Assembly: GCA_016906335.1 (NCBI GenBank)
Contig: JADEYG010000015.1
Location: 620,001 to 684,000 of the forward strand
Direction of reading: 5' to 3'
Source of the DNA: Novakomyces olei
Taxonomy: Eukaryota > Ascomycota > Novakomycetes > Novakomycetales > Novakomycetaceae
Length of the DNA: 64,000 bases
Part shown: positions 34,721 through 45,810 of the stretch, piece after piece
Position numbering within the stretch: position 1 is the first letter of the stretch
How the letters are laid out: every line of letters starts with the position of its first letter
Notes under the pieces: model-generated
The model's input: only the letters and a program-made list of their open reading frames with translations
What the model was told of the DNA's origin: nothing
The model's database searches: none
Translations under genes and position numbers: made by a program

Positions 34721-35576
34721 GGCAAGGGAAGCTGCGACTCCCCTGGGATTGCTCCTTCACGTTCTCTTTGAGCAAGGTCACATGCACAATAACCAAAAGG
34801 CAGTGGCACAAGAGAGAAAAATGGGTAATATTAACAACAAAATTTCCAGATAGGTTCGGCCAGACCACCGAGCGCACTAGTCAGATTCCACTAGTACAAT
34901 ATCCTGTTGAAATTCCAGTGAAAATCAGCCTTGCATGTCGTCCGCCTTGGAGTAAATAGTACAACAGTACTTTGCATTTTTATTATTTTTGAATATTCCT
35001 TACTCTGGCGTTATTCTGCATACGCCATTATCCACTCTAACGCTCAAACTATGGTGTTGCGCCGCACGTGAAACATTTACTGGCTATTATTGGACTTTAG
35101 TCGCCCTATTATCGTACCTAAACCTTACTTATAGTGTGTATCGCTAAATAAAAATGAAGTACCAATATTGCGAGACGATCTTAGACTATTTATTACATTA
35201 GGATCACGAATTTTGTAAGTCCTCCTCAAGTCTAACCCTGGCTAACCCTAACATAGATAGATTCATGGACGTTCGCCATGGTTTCTGGGTCTCGTCCCTA
35301 CGGCAAATAATGTATACATACATTTCTCCAAGGTACTGGCGCCTTTTTGTACAAATTTAATCTAAACAATTTGATTCAATTTAATTTATGCGTAAACTAT
35401 TCAAAGGCACAACGGCCTATACTATTTATCTCTACCTCGCATATCTCTGGACGCGCCTTATCTTCCATCTCCAAGTTTCGTGACAAACCTGGTTCGATAT
35501 TACAATATATAGAGTACGTTAGTCTGTACATTGACTGATGACAATTATATAGCCTTACACAATACCGCGCGTCCAC
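34721..35576. promoter_or_regulatory. Divergent intergenic region pho81/ect1-tmk
   Basis: About 0.85 kb between start codons. A GACGCGCC near 35450 and CGCGCGT at 35566 resemble MCB/SCB-like cell-cycle boxes, fitting a thymidylate kinase gene, but short GC motifs like these are weak evidence. No ORF of interest. Confidence 0.4.
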
Positions 35577-38078
35577 ATGGATAAAGAACTGGACGCCCAT
35601 CGTGTCTGGCTAGATGGCTGCTGGGACTTTTTTGTAATACTTTAAGCTCTTCAATTCTAACTTTGATAGCATCATGGTACTCGAAACCGCAAGTCTAAAC
35701 TACTAACGGGCAAGGCCATGCTGGAGCGATTAGACAAGCCAAACTTATGGCGCCAATTCTCGTGGTCGGATGCCATTCCGACGAAGACATCGAGCGTAAT
35801 AAAGGCCCAACTGTCATGAAACAGCCAGAGAGGTATTTGCTTTATTAGACGTTCGTTCTCTAAGTCTAAAGACTCGCTGCAATTGCCGCTTGCCGCTGGG
35901 TGGACGAAGTAGTCCCTAATGCCCCGTACGTCACGCAGGTAGAATGGATGGATCGGTATCATTGCATGTACGTCGTACACGGTGACGATGTTACTACCGA
36001 CGCTGCGGGCAACGATACTTATGCTCAATTGAAAAAGTTGCACAGGTATATTGACGCGTTTAATACGTGTACGCTTTGCATTCATATACAGGCTACGGTG
36101 TCCCTTGTCGTCATCTACTTTACAGTTTTCGACTTGCTTTTGCTAGTTTGCAGTTTACTGTCCTCTATACGCTATTATTTCCTAGTATCGAGCGAACAAA
36201 CGAATTGATCTCGAACAAAATATCATGCTTTTCGTGTTTAATTGCCACATACTTACTTTTGTGATCTAACATACAGGTACAAAGAATGCAAGCGTACTAT
36301 TGGGATTTCAACAACCGATTTAGTAGGCCGAATGCTGGTGGGAACGAAGGAGCACCATATATCGCCCTTATCAAATTTTGTAACGCGACAGAGCACTGTA
36401 TCGGTATTTGAAGATTATGCAAAGGCGAGTGATGCAGTCGCGCCTTGGGCAACCCTGTTTCGCATTGATCCTCTCAGCGATTCTCCTCCACAAGTCTTAG
36501 TGGAAGGCGTGCATCCTTCAGAGAGTTGTGTTCCGATATTTGTATCAGGAGCATGGGATCTGTTCTCTCCAACCCATATTGATTTCTTACGTCGTGTCCA
36601 TGAAGCTCATACAAATGCGTTTGTTGTTGTGGGCATAGAAGATGATCGGGTATGTTTGTCAAATTCCCTAATTTTGTCAAGTACATTTGATTTTATCATC
36701 AAATTTATCATAAATAAATGAATTTCAGTCTTCCAAGTTCTATCTTTATTAATTTTTTCCGGCTGCCTATTGTCTCTTTGCGAATGCTGGGCTTTACTTG
36801 CCATTTGTTTATATTTCGTTCTTACTTTTTTGCATTCAGTTTGAATATCAATTTGATTATACTTTCATCTGTTTTGTATTATCATTCTTGATAATTCTTT
36901 ATTCGGTTTCGGTGAAGTCAGTCTTATGTTATCCTCTTGACATTGTCTCCTTGAAACTCTTTTCTTGTTTATTTACCTCATCATCTAATCCGTAGACAGT
37001 CAATGGCCATGAAGGCTTCAATTTCCCTATAATGAACCTTTACGAACGTACGCTCTGCCTTCTACAATGTCGTTATGTGTCTGCTGTTGTTATGGGAGTC
37101 CCGCGTAAGTTGGATCCGGCTATTCTTGCCTCATTACCCAAAGATTTCCGTCCGCGTTATATTTACCGACCGGGCGTTGACACGGCAATTGCCACTGGCT
37201 CAGTTGCTGAACAAGACTTGCGGTTCAATGACGTCGATAATGTCCGTACAATAAATGATCTGCAGTTCAATACGAGCAGCAGCCTTATTGTTCAGCGAAT
37301 AATGGACCGTCGAACGGAGTACGAGTTGCGACAGGCAAGAAAGACGGCTAAAGCTGATCACGAACAGAGACTAAAAGCCGAGGCGGCTAAAGAAATCCCT
37401 ATTAGCAATGCAGCACTGGCATCAGCGGATAGTAGAGGCCGACTGATTGTTATTGAGGGCCTCGATCGCAGTGGAAAATCGTCCCAGGCCGCCCGATTAC
37501 AGGAAGCGTTAACGGTAAAAGGTACCCAAGTCAAATCTTACAAGTTTCCTGATCGCGGAACAATTATGGGTAAAATGATCAATGAGTATTTGCAAATGAA
37601 GGCAGAGATGGAAGATCATGCAGTTCATTTGCTGTTTGCGGCCAACAGATGGGAACGAGTGGGCGATATTTTACGAGATTTGCAAGGGGGTACCACAGTG
37701 ATTGTGGACAGGTTTTTCTATTCTGGTATTTGCTTTTCTGCGGCAAAGCAGCTTTTAAACGGCCAGCCGGCACTCGACTGGGACTGGTGCAAAGCACCAG
37801 ACAAGGGCTTACCCATCCCTGATGTTATCTTGTTCCTCAATGTTTCTCCACAAGTTCAGCGGGAAAGAGGAGGGTATGGACAGGAAAGGTACGAAACACA
37901 GAGCCTGCAGGAGAGGGTACGCACAAACTTTGGGAAAGCTCAGTCAGACTTTGAAAAGCGTGGCGGGTTATGGTGCGAAATTGATGCTAATCAGTCAATG
38001 GATGCTGTTACTGGCCAAGTTGAAAGGGCGGTAACCTTGTTGTTCGAAGAGGACCCTGGACCACTGACGAGATTTTGA
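35577..38078 (+). CDS. ect1: Ethanolamine-phosphate cytidylyltransferase fused to thymidylate kinase, 6 exons
   Basis: Exons 35577-35633, 35670-35676 (7 nt), 35715-35832, 35872-36045, 36277-36649 and 36996-38078 give 603 residues. Residues 1 to about 375 are a CDP-ethanolamine synthase: 'VWLDGCWDFF' then H20-H-G-H23, 'ILVVGCHSDEDIERNKGP', 'WVDEVVPNAPYVT', 'RTIGISTTDLVGRML', a second cytidylyltransferase-like domain ('FVSGAWDLFSPTHIDFL'), and 'SSLIVQRIMDRR'. Exon 6 then continues without break into a full dTMP kinase (about 392-603): P-loop 'GLDRSGKS' (Lys404), 'KFPDRGTIMGKMINEYL', 'DHAVHLLFAANRWE', 'VDRFFYSG' and lid 'GYGQERYE'. No Met lies between the C-terminal Ect1 helix and the P-loop. 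The chain would make CDP-ethanolamine in the Kennedy pathway and dTDP for DNA synthesis. The second Ect1 HxGH reads S-P-T-H and is probably inactive, as in some other fungi. Confidence 0.92.
35670..35676 (+). other. 7-nt microexon of ect1-tmk
   Basis: CATCATG is flanked by a 36-nt intron (GTAATA donor, TCTAAC branch, GATAG end) and a 38-nt intron (GTACTC donor, ACTAAC branch, GCAAG end). Including it restores H-H-G-H, the catalytic signature of cytidylyltransferases, and keeps frame on both sides. Skipping it changes phase by one. Confidence 0.8.
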
Positions 38079-38756
38079 TCTGATCTGTAGATAGCAGGTA
38101 TAGTATTTGTATTGTTATCAGAGAATAACAAGCGCTTTTTTGTGTCTCTTTCAGACGTATTCAGAAATTAATAGTTTGTTAATATTTATTTATTTAGTTT
38201 TTTCTTTCTTTTTTTCCTTCTTCCATTTCTTATTTCGTTTTTTTTTTTTTTTTTTTTTTTTGATTAAGTACGTGTATTACATACGGCCACCACCGACACT
38301 CTTATAGAATTTGACCAGAATAGTAACATATAAATATTGCCATCCGATTAAATGCAAAACAACAGGTATGCAAAAATGTTTAATACGAGTTTGCTGTTAT
38401 CGGGGACATATTCTCAAAAAGAAAATACATTAAAATACATAATACTACAATAAAATAAACGTCGAATTTGCAAATGATGGATGCACTGCTTGAACTTGCT
38501 TTTGAAACTTTTGCCAAAGAAATGCACCAGTGAATCTGAACTCTTTTTCTTTCATTTCCATTTTATTTTCATTACCCTCCAATTCCCTCCCTCCATTCTG
38601 TCCTTCGCAAAGGATATTATTTGCTCATATTATTAGCATTATTGCCATAATTATTAAAAACAGTTGATTGTGCAATTCTTCCTCTTTCCCTGTCTCTGTC
38701 ATGCATGTTACCCAATCTTCTTTTGAATCTTCTTTTCCAATTTTCTTATTAACTCC
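38079..38756. other. Convergent 3' intergenic region
   Basis: T-rich sequence with a 23-nt T run near 38240. I see no gene. Confidence 0.5.
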
Positions 38757-40129
38757 CTACTCTTGTTCATTATCCCTGTCTGTCTCGTCAATACCCAGCG
38801 TCGAATGCCGCAAGCTCGATTGTGAAGGCTGTTGAGCATGGCCGGCCGATCTTCGATTGCCTCCATTCCCGTTGCCAAAATTACTACTGTTATTGTTTCC
38901 GTTAGAGGCCGATGTGATCATCTCGAGACTCGACATGCTAGACGGTCTCCGTGCATGGTGCTTTGGAGGAATAGCTGGAGGAGGTACAAACCCGTCTTGA
39001 TCAGGGACAGGAGAAGCTGTATTAGCAGTTGATTCTGGAGAATGAGGGTGGTTTCTTCCAGTTCCTACTCCTGCTGCTCCGCCTTGAGCTGCTCCAGCTC
39101 CAAAATTTCTAGCTCCAGCTCCGTGTCGACCAGGGTCCATGCCCCATCCACGATACCCTCCGTTACCTGACTCGTTGGCTGTACCTGTAAAAGCAGGACC
39201 TGATCCGGAATTAGAACCAGTAATCGTGTTGTTTGGCCTGGCTCCTCGCAAAGCTCCTGCCCCAACTGCTCCTGCCCCAACTGCTCCCGCTCCAGCAGTA
39301 GCAGCGTCAAACCCAGATCCATTGGCTCCATTAGCAGCTGCAGAGCCAGTATTAGCTCCATTAGATCCGCCTCTAGTAACACCGGCAGTGTTTCCGTCCG
39401 GGTGAGGATTGTCAAAGTTAGGGTTGAACCCGTACTCCTCCGCCTCTTTTCTCCGTAGATCCAAGGCTGCCTGGTGGCTCTTGTGCCTCCGCCATAGGAA
39501 CCATATCAGCCCAAGGATTAAGAGGACCCCAACGACGGGAATAACGACGGCTACGGCTATTAGCCCTCCGCCGTGAAGGCCGCTGCGATGGTGGCTGATG
39601 GATCCTGAGCTTGGATCGGTAGATGAGGCTCCAGGCCGATCAGAGTCGACCGTGGGAGAGGAAGATGCTAATCTTGTTGATCGCTGAGATAAAGTTGATG
39701 ACGGCGAGGAGGAAGAAGCGGGAGGAGCGAGGGAGGTGAGCGTAGATACTACAGGCGAAGAAGAGGCACTCTGAGTTTCCACAGAGGTTACTGTGACGAT
39801 TATAGGACCATCGCTAGCCGAGCTTGTTAGTGTCGATTCTATAGCAGAAGTCGAGGGCTCAGGCGGGATGGTTGTCGTTATAACAACCGATGACGACGAC
39901 GATGACGAGGCAACGGGGGTCGTCGGGATTGGGACGCTCGATGAGGTGAGTGTAAAACTGGCAGTAGTGAGCCCCGTCGTGGGTACAACAGCAGCTGTTT
40001 GTCAGTATTTAAATTAAAAAGAATTTTTGATCAATAAGACAAGTCAAGTGAAGCGTCTCTTGCATAAGCAAGATAACGGCCGGCCGGCTTGCTGCTGTTT
40101 GGGGACAGGCACTTACTACTGTTTGACAT
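38757..40129 (-). CDS. Ser/Thr-rich single-pass membrane protein, 2 exons, function unknown
   Basis: Minus-strand exons 40129-40117 (13 nt, 'MSNS') and 39994-38757 give 416 residues. The intron has a GTAAGT donor and CTGACAAACAG end; the first exon is the best phase-matching ATG but is inferred. About 110 residues of Ser/Thr-rich, probably O-mannosylated ectodomain precede one membrane helix ('LIAVAVVIPVVGVLLILGLI'), then 'WFLWRRHK' and a Gly/Ala/Asn-rich cytoplasmic tail with GAGAVGAGAVGAG runs. There is no signal peptide, so the helix is likely a reverse signal-anchor. The layout resembles ascomycete Mid2/Wsc-like wall sensors and many Ser/Thr-rich single-TM proteins, but no wall-binding domain is seen. 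It lies in tandem with another single-TM protein gene upstream. Confidence 0.65.
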
Positions 40130-40956
40130 GTTTTTTGCGCAATAGCAAAACTGTTACAGGAGCCGAATTATTGCCAGTTCCCTGTTCAATCGATCAATGC
40201 TTTGCGCCAAGAATAGAGTTTCAGTTTGAAAATTGGCTGAAATACGGCACTTGAGCAGATGCAAAGAGCTGCAGTTGCTCAGACTGACAGCGATTTCTCA
40301 ATATCTCGGTCGGCGACTATTGAGTGGCCCTTCTCTATAGCGGAGGCTTTTGTATATCGCGAGACGAACAGCCGTCCAAAGCTCAGCCGAAAGACTCAGC
40401 ACGGCACTGCTCGGAACCTGAGACCAGCCAGGCAAGATCCAGATCAAAGGCTGCCGAGAAAACTCGGCTGCTTGAAAAAAAAGACTAGAGAGAAATTCAG
40501 TAGCGCGAACAAACGAAAAGATCAGTAAAGGGCCGACCGGCCCAATGACGACGGCAACGTGGCACAGTCCTTATACAAAGCCGACGCGTCCAGACGCGGT
40601 ACGCGCGCGAGTTCTGGCGCCCTTGATTGCTTCTTTTTGTATTGTTTCTTTGTCTGCGCTCTGCAGCGCTGACCTCGTGTGAGTGAGTAAATTGTGTATA
40701 ACTCGTCCTCCACATACATTATTACGGCAAACTTCTATATTTAGGCGACTAGTCAGTCCTCAGAGTTGACAAGTCAATTGCCAATGTTTCGGGTTTCTTA
40801 TACGTGCCTTATTCGTCGTTACTTGATCAATCGCCTCTTTGGGACAAACAGGGCTGAACCATTGGACAGTTTCGTATAACTTTACTTTTTCCAGTTTGTT
40901 TATTTTTTTTTTGTTTACATCTTTACAGTATTGCTAAGATATATTATCGGTAATTC

Positions 40957-40990
<34 letters not shown>

Positions 40991-41556
40991 GTCATTTTAT
41001 TTTTTTTTCTGACAAAGCCAACCCACGAACTGGCCGAATCCTCAGACTGTCGTCCCACTGAAGCGCTGCTTTTTATCGTAAAGTCCATAAACGTGCGCGA
41101 CACAGTGCTTCTTCACATGGCCACAGGTTCAATTCTTACGACTACACAATAAACTAAAGAACTCATCATAAACTCTGCAAACAAATTCAATTCCAACAGT
41201 ACGACAGATGTTTCTAATGCACAACAGTATACGAGTTCGAGCAGCAAACACAAACCTAAGCAAAAATATGTCGACGAAATATGGACGGAAAAAGACACGG
41301 AGAAATAATAGTTAGATCAATAAATAGTAAATAAATAAATAAAAAAAAGACTTGGTCTTTATGCCGCTCGTCATGCATTCTCAATCACACATTTTCCACT
41401 CCCATTCACTCACATGCTACCTGCCACGATCATCCTCACAAGTTTTACGTAATCCTCAATCGTTTTTGACTACATTTCTATTTAAAAAGTCAAGAGACTG
41501 TTTTATTTCCTTTCAACCACAAAAAAACCGTACGCCTCCCGCCTTGTATCACACGC
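40130..41556. other. Intergenic region between two membrane-protein genes
   Basis: About 1.4 kb. It holds a short ATT microsatellite (40958-40990) and an open plus-strand stretch (about 41010-41152) of ordinary amino-acid composition but no recognisable domain. No other feature. Confidence 0.45.
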
Positions 41557-43752
41557 TCAGCTGACATTACGATTCTCTCTCATTTCCCATGCTGGCCTTA
41601 GAGACTGAAGGGGCTCATTACCAAGACGGTGCCTTGCCGGTTTATCAGGCACTAAATCCAACCGCATCAGACTCTGGCTGTTTGTTATTCCAAGCCCTGA
41701 AACAAAGCCCGACGCTTTGGCAATGGACCCCACATTAGACCCATTGTAATTCGACCCTGTGTCTGAAGCGTTAGGCGACGTGGCCACGCTGCTGCCACTC
41801 ACGTTACGAAACTTTTGTGGGGGCGCAAAGTCGAGAGACGTAAATGTGGAGGACTTGCGAAGTGCGTGCGGAGTTGGCAGCTGCCTTACATCTCCGCCCA
41901 GAATGGGACTCAATGGCGCATTTGCCAGTCGTGCATTTATATTGCTAGAACTCTCTGACCCCTGTACCCCTCTCTTGCGATGCTGTGACGGGGCAGCGTA
42001 GTCCACTTCCGACCCGAGTCCGCCGAGTTTACTGGGCGGAGGCAAATTTTCCAGAGGTCTCAAGGGCGCTGGAGGCGACCTTGGAGACTCGTAGGTCGGC
42101 TGCGCACTCAGAGGCATATTTCTAGGCCCATTCATGCGAGCGGAAAAGTTCGGCCCTCCAGTTTTTATACGCAGATTATTCGGAACTGATTGTGGCAGCC
42201 TTGGTGGAGGTGTCATTACTTGACGGTTAGGCAGGTTCCATTCTTGTGCATTTTGTGTGCCTGCTTGCGACTGGAAATACTCTTGGTAAACGCTTCGGAT
42301 CCGGATTGCTCTTTCCTCATCTGTTTCATCGATTCCGTCTTTTCCGGGAGCGTAATGGCCATCGTACTGCCAGCTATTCGCGTCGGCTGTGTTGCCCAAA
42401 GGTGGAGACTTTTCGTTCATATACCTGACTGCATCATAATCCTCGAGCCCTTGGTTATAATAGGCTGCTGAATTGTGCTTAGCGTAAGCTTGAGCATAGC
42501 CTTCGTCTTGGCGAGTGTATTGGTGATTGTAATTCTCATTGTAATTCTCGTTGTAGTTTTCATTGTAGTTTTCATTGCAGTTTTCATTGTAGCTTTCATC
42601 GGTGTAGTGCTGATCATAGTCATAGCCAGGATCACTTACACCTTCAGCATTTATACGGCCATCGCTCTCCAAACGGCCATTCGCTACCGCTTCTATTCCC
42701 GCCTTGCTATGTCTCGGTGTTGGCTGAACAGAACCCAGAGATTCGGCGATGTACACTGAAGAAGCTGGTCGAGAAGGCTCTGCTGCCTCATCTTTGTCTT
42801 TGCCTTGATGAGCATCGCCGTCAGTAAATGGATCTTTAAGAGGAGCTTCGCTATGAATATCTCTATCAGCCAATTCCTTGGGCACAGGAAGATCCTTTTG
42901 CAAGGGTCTTCCATTAGGGACCGCGTCCCTTTGGACTCCCAATTGCTCTTTATGGGTCTCTTCAAGACCCGAATTGCTTGCCGCCTGGTCCACCATATCC
43001 TCCCGTCCTTCGTCGTCATTATTCGTAACGACTCGGGAAAGTTTTGATTGAGAACGGGACTCGTGCATCGCGGGAGGCGCCAGCAGATTGGTGCTTGAAG
43101 ATGAAGTGTACAGCGACTGAGCTCTTGCTGATAGGGCAGAGTCCTGTGTACTGCTGCGGCGGCCACTGTTAAAACTGGTGGGCGAGCCTGAGCGCATAGC
43201 AAACTCGTCTGCTCCACGAGCCAAAAAGTAAGGCGAAGCAGCACCACCGTCATAAACATTGCGTGAAAGAGCGTTCAAAGAATCTCGAGAAATGGTCTTT
43301 TCATTGGGGGGAACAAACGGCAATTCTACACCATCAATAGCATCATCATCGTCAGCAGGAACCGCAGACTGACGTGGTCCGTCAGCAAATTTGGTCTCGC
43401 CAGGCGGAAAAGTTGCAGAAGCGGTAGAGCGTGAAATACGTGGTTCAGACTCTGCATTCGGTGACAGATTTGAGGCCCTACTGCCTACGAAAAAGCCGCT
43501 GACACGAGACGAAAACGAAGGTTTGGCCGGTTGAACGCTGGCAGTACCTCCGGAAGCCGATGGGTACTGAATGCCATAGTCCAGGCCATCTTCTAAATCG
43601 GCTTTAGCTTCACGCCGAAGACGCCGCTGACTGCGTCGATGCAGGTATAACAGCACAACAAAGGCCACAGCTATTGGGATACATGCTCCAAGGACAATCG
43701 GAAGAGTTTCGTTGTCAGAAGGCCGCTCGTCATGGTCTTTATGTTCGGGCAT
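41557..43752 (-). CDS. Single-pass membrane protein with long disordered tail (SKG6/Tos2-like architecture)
   Basis: A single exon of 731 residues starting at the ATG at 43752. A short charged N-terminus is followed by one membrane helix (about 17-39, 'IVLGACIPIAVAFVVLLYL') and then 'HRRSQRRLRREAKADLEDGLDYGIQ'. The Arg-rich stretch after the helix followed by an acidic '(D)LEDGLDYG' element is like the ascomycete SKG6/Tos2 membrane-anchor family. The rest is Ser/Asn/Pro-rich and low-complexity, including a tandem NENY repeat coded by 12-bp units at 42520-42600. Relatives in yeast mark the bud or septin region; function here is an inference from architecture only. No signal peptide. Confidence 0.7.
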   Translation of the reverse strand: MPEHKDHDERPSDNETLPIVLGACIPIAVAFVVLLYLHRRSQRRLRREAKADLEDGLDYGIQYPSASGGTASVQPAKPSFSSRVSGFFVGSRASNLSPNAESEPRISRSTASATFPPGETKFADGPRQSAVPADDDDAIDGVELPFVPPNEKTISRDSLNALSRNVYDGGAASPYFLARGADEFAMRSGSPTSFNSGRRSSTQDSALSARAQSLYTSSSSTNLLAPPAMHESRSQSKLSRVVTNNDDEGREDMVDQAASNSGLEETHKEQLGVQRDAVPNGRPLQKDLPVPKELADRDIHSEAPLKDPFTDGDAHQGKDKDEAAEPSRPASSVYIAESLGSVQPTPRHSKAGIEAVANGRLESDGRINAEGVSDPGYDYDQHYTDESYNENCNENYNENYNENYNENYNHQYTRQDEGYAQAYAKHNSAAYYNQGLEDYDAVRYMNEKSPPLGNTADANSWQYDGHYAPGKDGIDETDEERAIRIRSVYQEYFQSQAGTQNAQEWNLPNRQVMTPPPRLPQSVPNNLRIKTGGPNFSARMNGPRNMPLSAQPTYESPRSPPAPLRPLENLPPPSKLGGLGSEVDYAAPSQHRKRGVQGSESSSNINARLANAPLSPILGGDVRQLPTPHALRKSSTFTSLDFAPPQKFRNVSGSSVATSPNASDTGSNYNGSNVGSIAKASGFVSGLGITNSQSLMRLDLVPDKPARHRLGNEPLQSLRPAWEMRENRNVS
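42520..42600. repeat. 12-bp tandem repeat coding Asn-Glu-Asn-Tyr
   Basis: About six imperfect units, read on minus as NENY/NENC, inside the tail of the membrane protein. Confidence 0.8.
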
Positions 43753-44584
43753 GAGGCCTGCCCGCGTTGAGCAACGTTTTAGGGGTCGAAGAAAAGAGCG
43801 AGTTCAATTGCTGATTTAGTCAGCAATTGCAAATTAAAAGAATGGACAGTTGTCGAGTCAAAGCTGGCATGTACAAGTCAAACAGACCGTCTAGTCATGA
43901 AAGACGGGTGTAAATCAGGCAGGAAAAAAGACTGCAACAGTTCCCGCCACCAGTCTGACGTGACTAGGCTTAGTTTTCAAGCAATTGCCTCGGAACCCGA
44001 GTTTCTGAGGATCTGTTTTGATACCCTTCGATGTCTCCTAGCTCGAGCCAAATAATACGAGTTTCAAACCCAAAAACACGTGCAGAAAATAGAAAAAGTC
44101 GTCAAGACAATAAAAGAGCGTATGTTTAAAGAAAGAAAAGAGACTTTATGCCTCTACAATGCCAATACACGAAAGCAACGCCGTTCCAAAACCCGTGGAA
44201 TAGACGCGGGTTTGGCGGGTACGCGCAGACTGAAAAATAAATAAATAAGTAAATAGTGTGTTTTTATCCTCGAATATTTATTTTGGCATTATTATTTACT
44301 TTTCTCTATACTTTCTGACTCGTTAAATACTTGATTGCTCGCTTACTTGTACGCGAAACACTTATTGGGTTTCTGGGTGTAAGTCTCGTCGAGATATAAT
44401 TAAAATGATATAAACAACAATATGGAAATAATTATATATTATTGTTATGCAAATGATATGTACATTTTATATAGGGGAACTGACTACTATGGCAATCCTA
44501 AATGAATCTAAATACTAAATGAATCTGTATGATGATAGTCGAGTACTTTTGGCCGCATGTAGCATCTTGCTGGATTGCTTAAAG
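43753..44584. other. Intergenic region
   Basis: About 0.8 kb, likely the promoter of the membrane-protein gene plus the 3' UTR of the Alba gene. Nothing else seen. Confidence 0.5.
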
Positions 44585-44941
44585 CTATCTCTTGACTGGC
44601 TCAATACGAATCGTAATTTCGGCTGCTGGAGGCTTTTTCCGCTTTTTCAGCACGGAAACAAATGGATTCTCATCTTCATCTTCAATAGCCTCCTGATTCT
44701 CAGCCTCGCCCACTTGAACAGACTGTACAAATCGATCTCCGTTGCTAGTATCAGTAAGGCGGCGTCGTATCACCTCGGCTAGGGACACAGCGCGCACAGA
44801 ATACTGTCCTGATCCCATAATGGCCACTGCCTGTCCTCCTGAAGGAGCTAAAAGATGGGAAACTGCCTTTTCCGCCGCATTGTTGACGCGCACACTGGGG
44901 CCCATGCGGAGGACCAGCTGATCCAGCTTCTGTGTCGCCAT
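44585..44941 (-). CDS. Alba-domain nucleic-acid-binding protein
   Basis: A single exon of 118 residues starting at the ATG at 44941. Residues about 14-70 ('SVRVNNAAEKAVSHLL', 'GGQAVAIMGSGQYSVRAVSLAEVIRRR') have the Alba fold pattern of RNase P/MRP Rpp20/Rpp25-like and related fungal Alba proteins: a beta strand, a helix, a glycine turn and a second helix. The tail is acidic, then basic ('KKRKKPPA'). It could be an RNase P/MRP subunit (Pop6 or Pop7 type) or a free Alba protein; sequence alone does not decide. Divergent from crm1. Confidence 0.75.
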   Translation of the reverse strand: MATQKLDQLVLRMGPSVRVNNAAEKAVSHLLAPSGGQAVAIMGSGQYSVRAVSLAEVIRRRLTDTSNGDRFVQSVQVGEAENQEAIEDEDENPFVSVLKKRKKPPAAEITIRIEPVKR

Positions 44942-45810
44942 TCTCCTGAAGCCTTAACGATCATTGGACCATGGCTGCTTGACTGTACTCCAGGAAGACT
45001 GTAATTTGACCCATATGTATACACAGACAATAAGAATAATAAATAATATAGGATGTGACACGAAAATAATATACACTCAAACTAGCAAACACAAAGGGTA
45101 TATTATCCACGATAAATATATGGGCTACGAAATGACCTAATAAACGCGACTCGTTTTGTCGAGTTCACACTATGTCCATTCTACGAGCAATCTCTAGCAT
45201 TAAGTGGTAGTCTAGTGGTCTTTAGAAAAAGACGCTTTAAGTGCGTAATGAGCATACGTGTCGTATGGGCCGTATATTATTCGGAAATGTATATAAAGGC
45301 CAGCCTTGACGCAGCATTGCCCTGCTCTCCTGCAGGGTAAAGCGCAAAGATTAATTAATTAATTAATTAATTGATCAATTAATCAATAGCAGTCATTAGT
45401 AATTTTTTAATTAAATAATCAGTTTCTCTGAATGATGCAAGTAATGAATGACTAATAGCTGCTCACTCACTTTTCATTATATTTCTATTTGCCAGGGTTT
45501 TCCACGCCTACTTGAAACGCAAAATAAAGACCGCTGACTGGCGTGCATATACAGTTTTCCCTGCTTTTGCATTCACCACAGGCCGTTTTCCCGCGTGTGT
45601 AGGCACTGACACGCGTGAGTGCTATATACTTTTGCGTATACCCGTTCCCTTTTGCTTTCTCTGTCGAGGCCAAGTGTCCACGGACTGTATTCCGTGCACG
45701 GACACATCCGAAGCCGTGTACCGTGGAACAAGAACGTGTCTCGTCAAGCATACTATAGAGTATTATAGTCTTTGTGTTTGCTCCGGGACGAGTCTTTAGA
45801 GGGACGCCTG
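44942..45810. promoter_or_regulatory. Divergent intergenic region Alba gene/crm1
   Basis: About 0.87 kb. It includes a TTAATTAA repeat at 45352-45372. A TAGTCTAGTGGT near 45210 looks like a tRNA D-arm but no tRNA fold follows. Confidence 0.45.

Noticed and set aside
45205-45290. tRNA gene suggested by a TAGTCTAGTGGT D-arm-like string
   Set aside because: No T-arm GGTTCRA box or pairing acceptor stem is found at the right distance.
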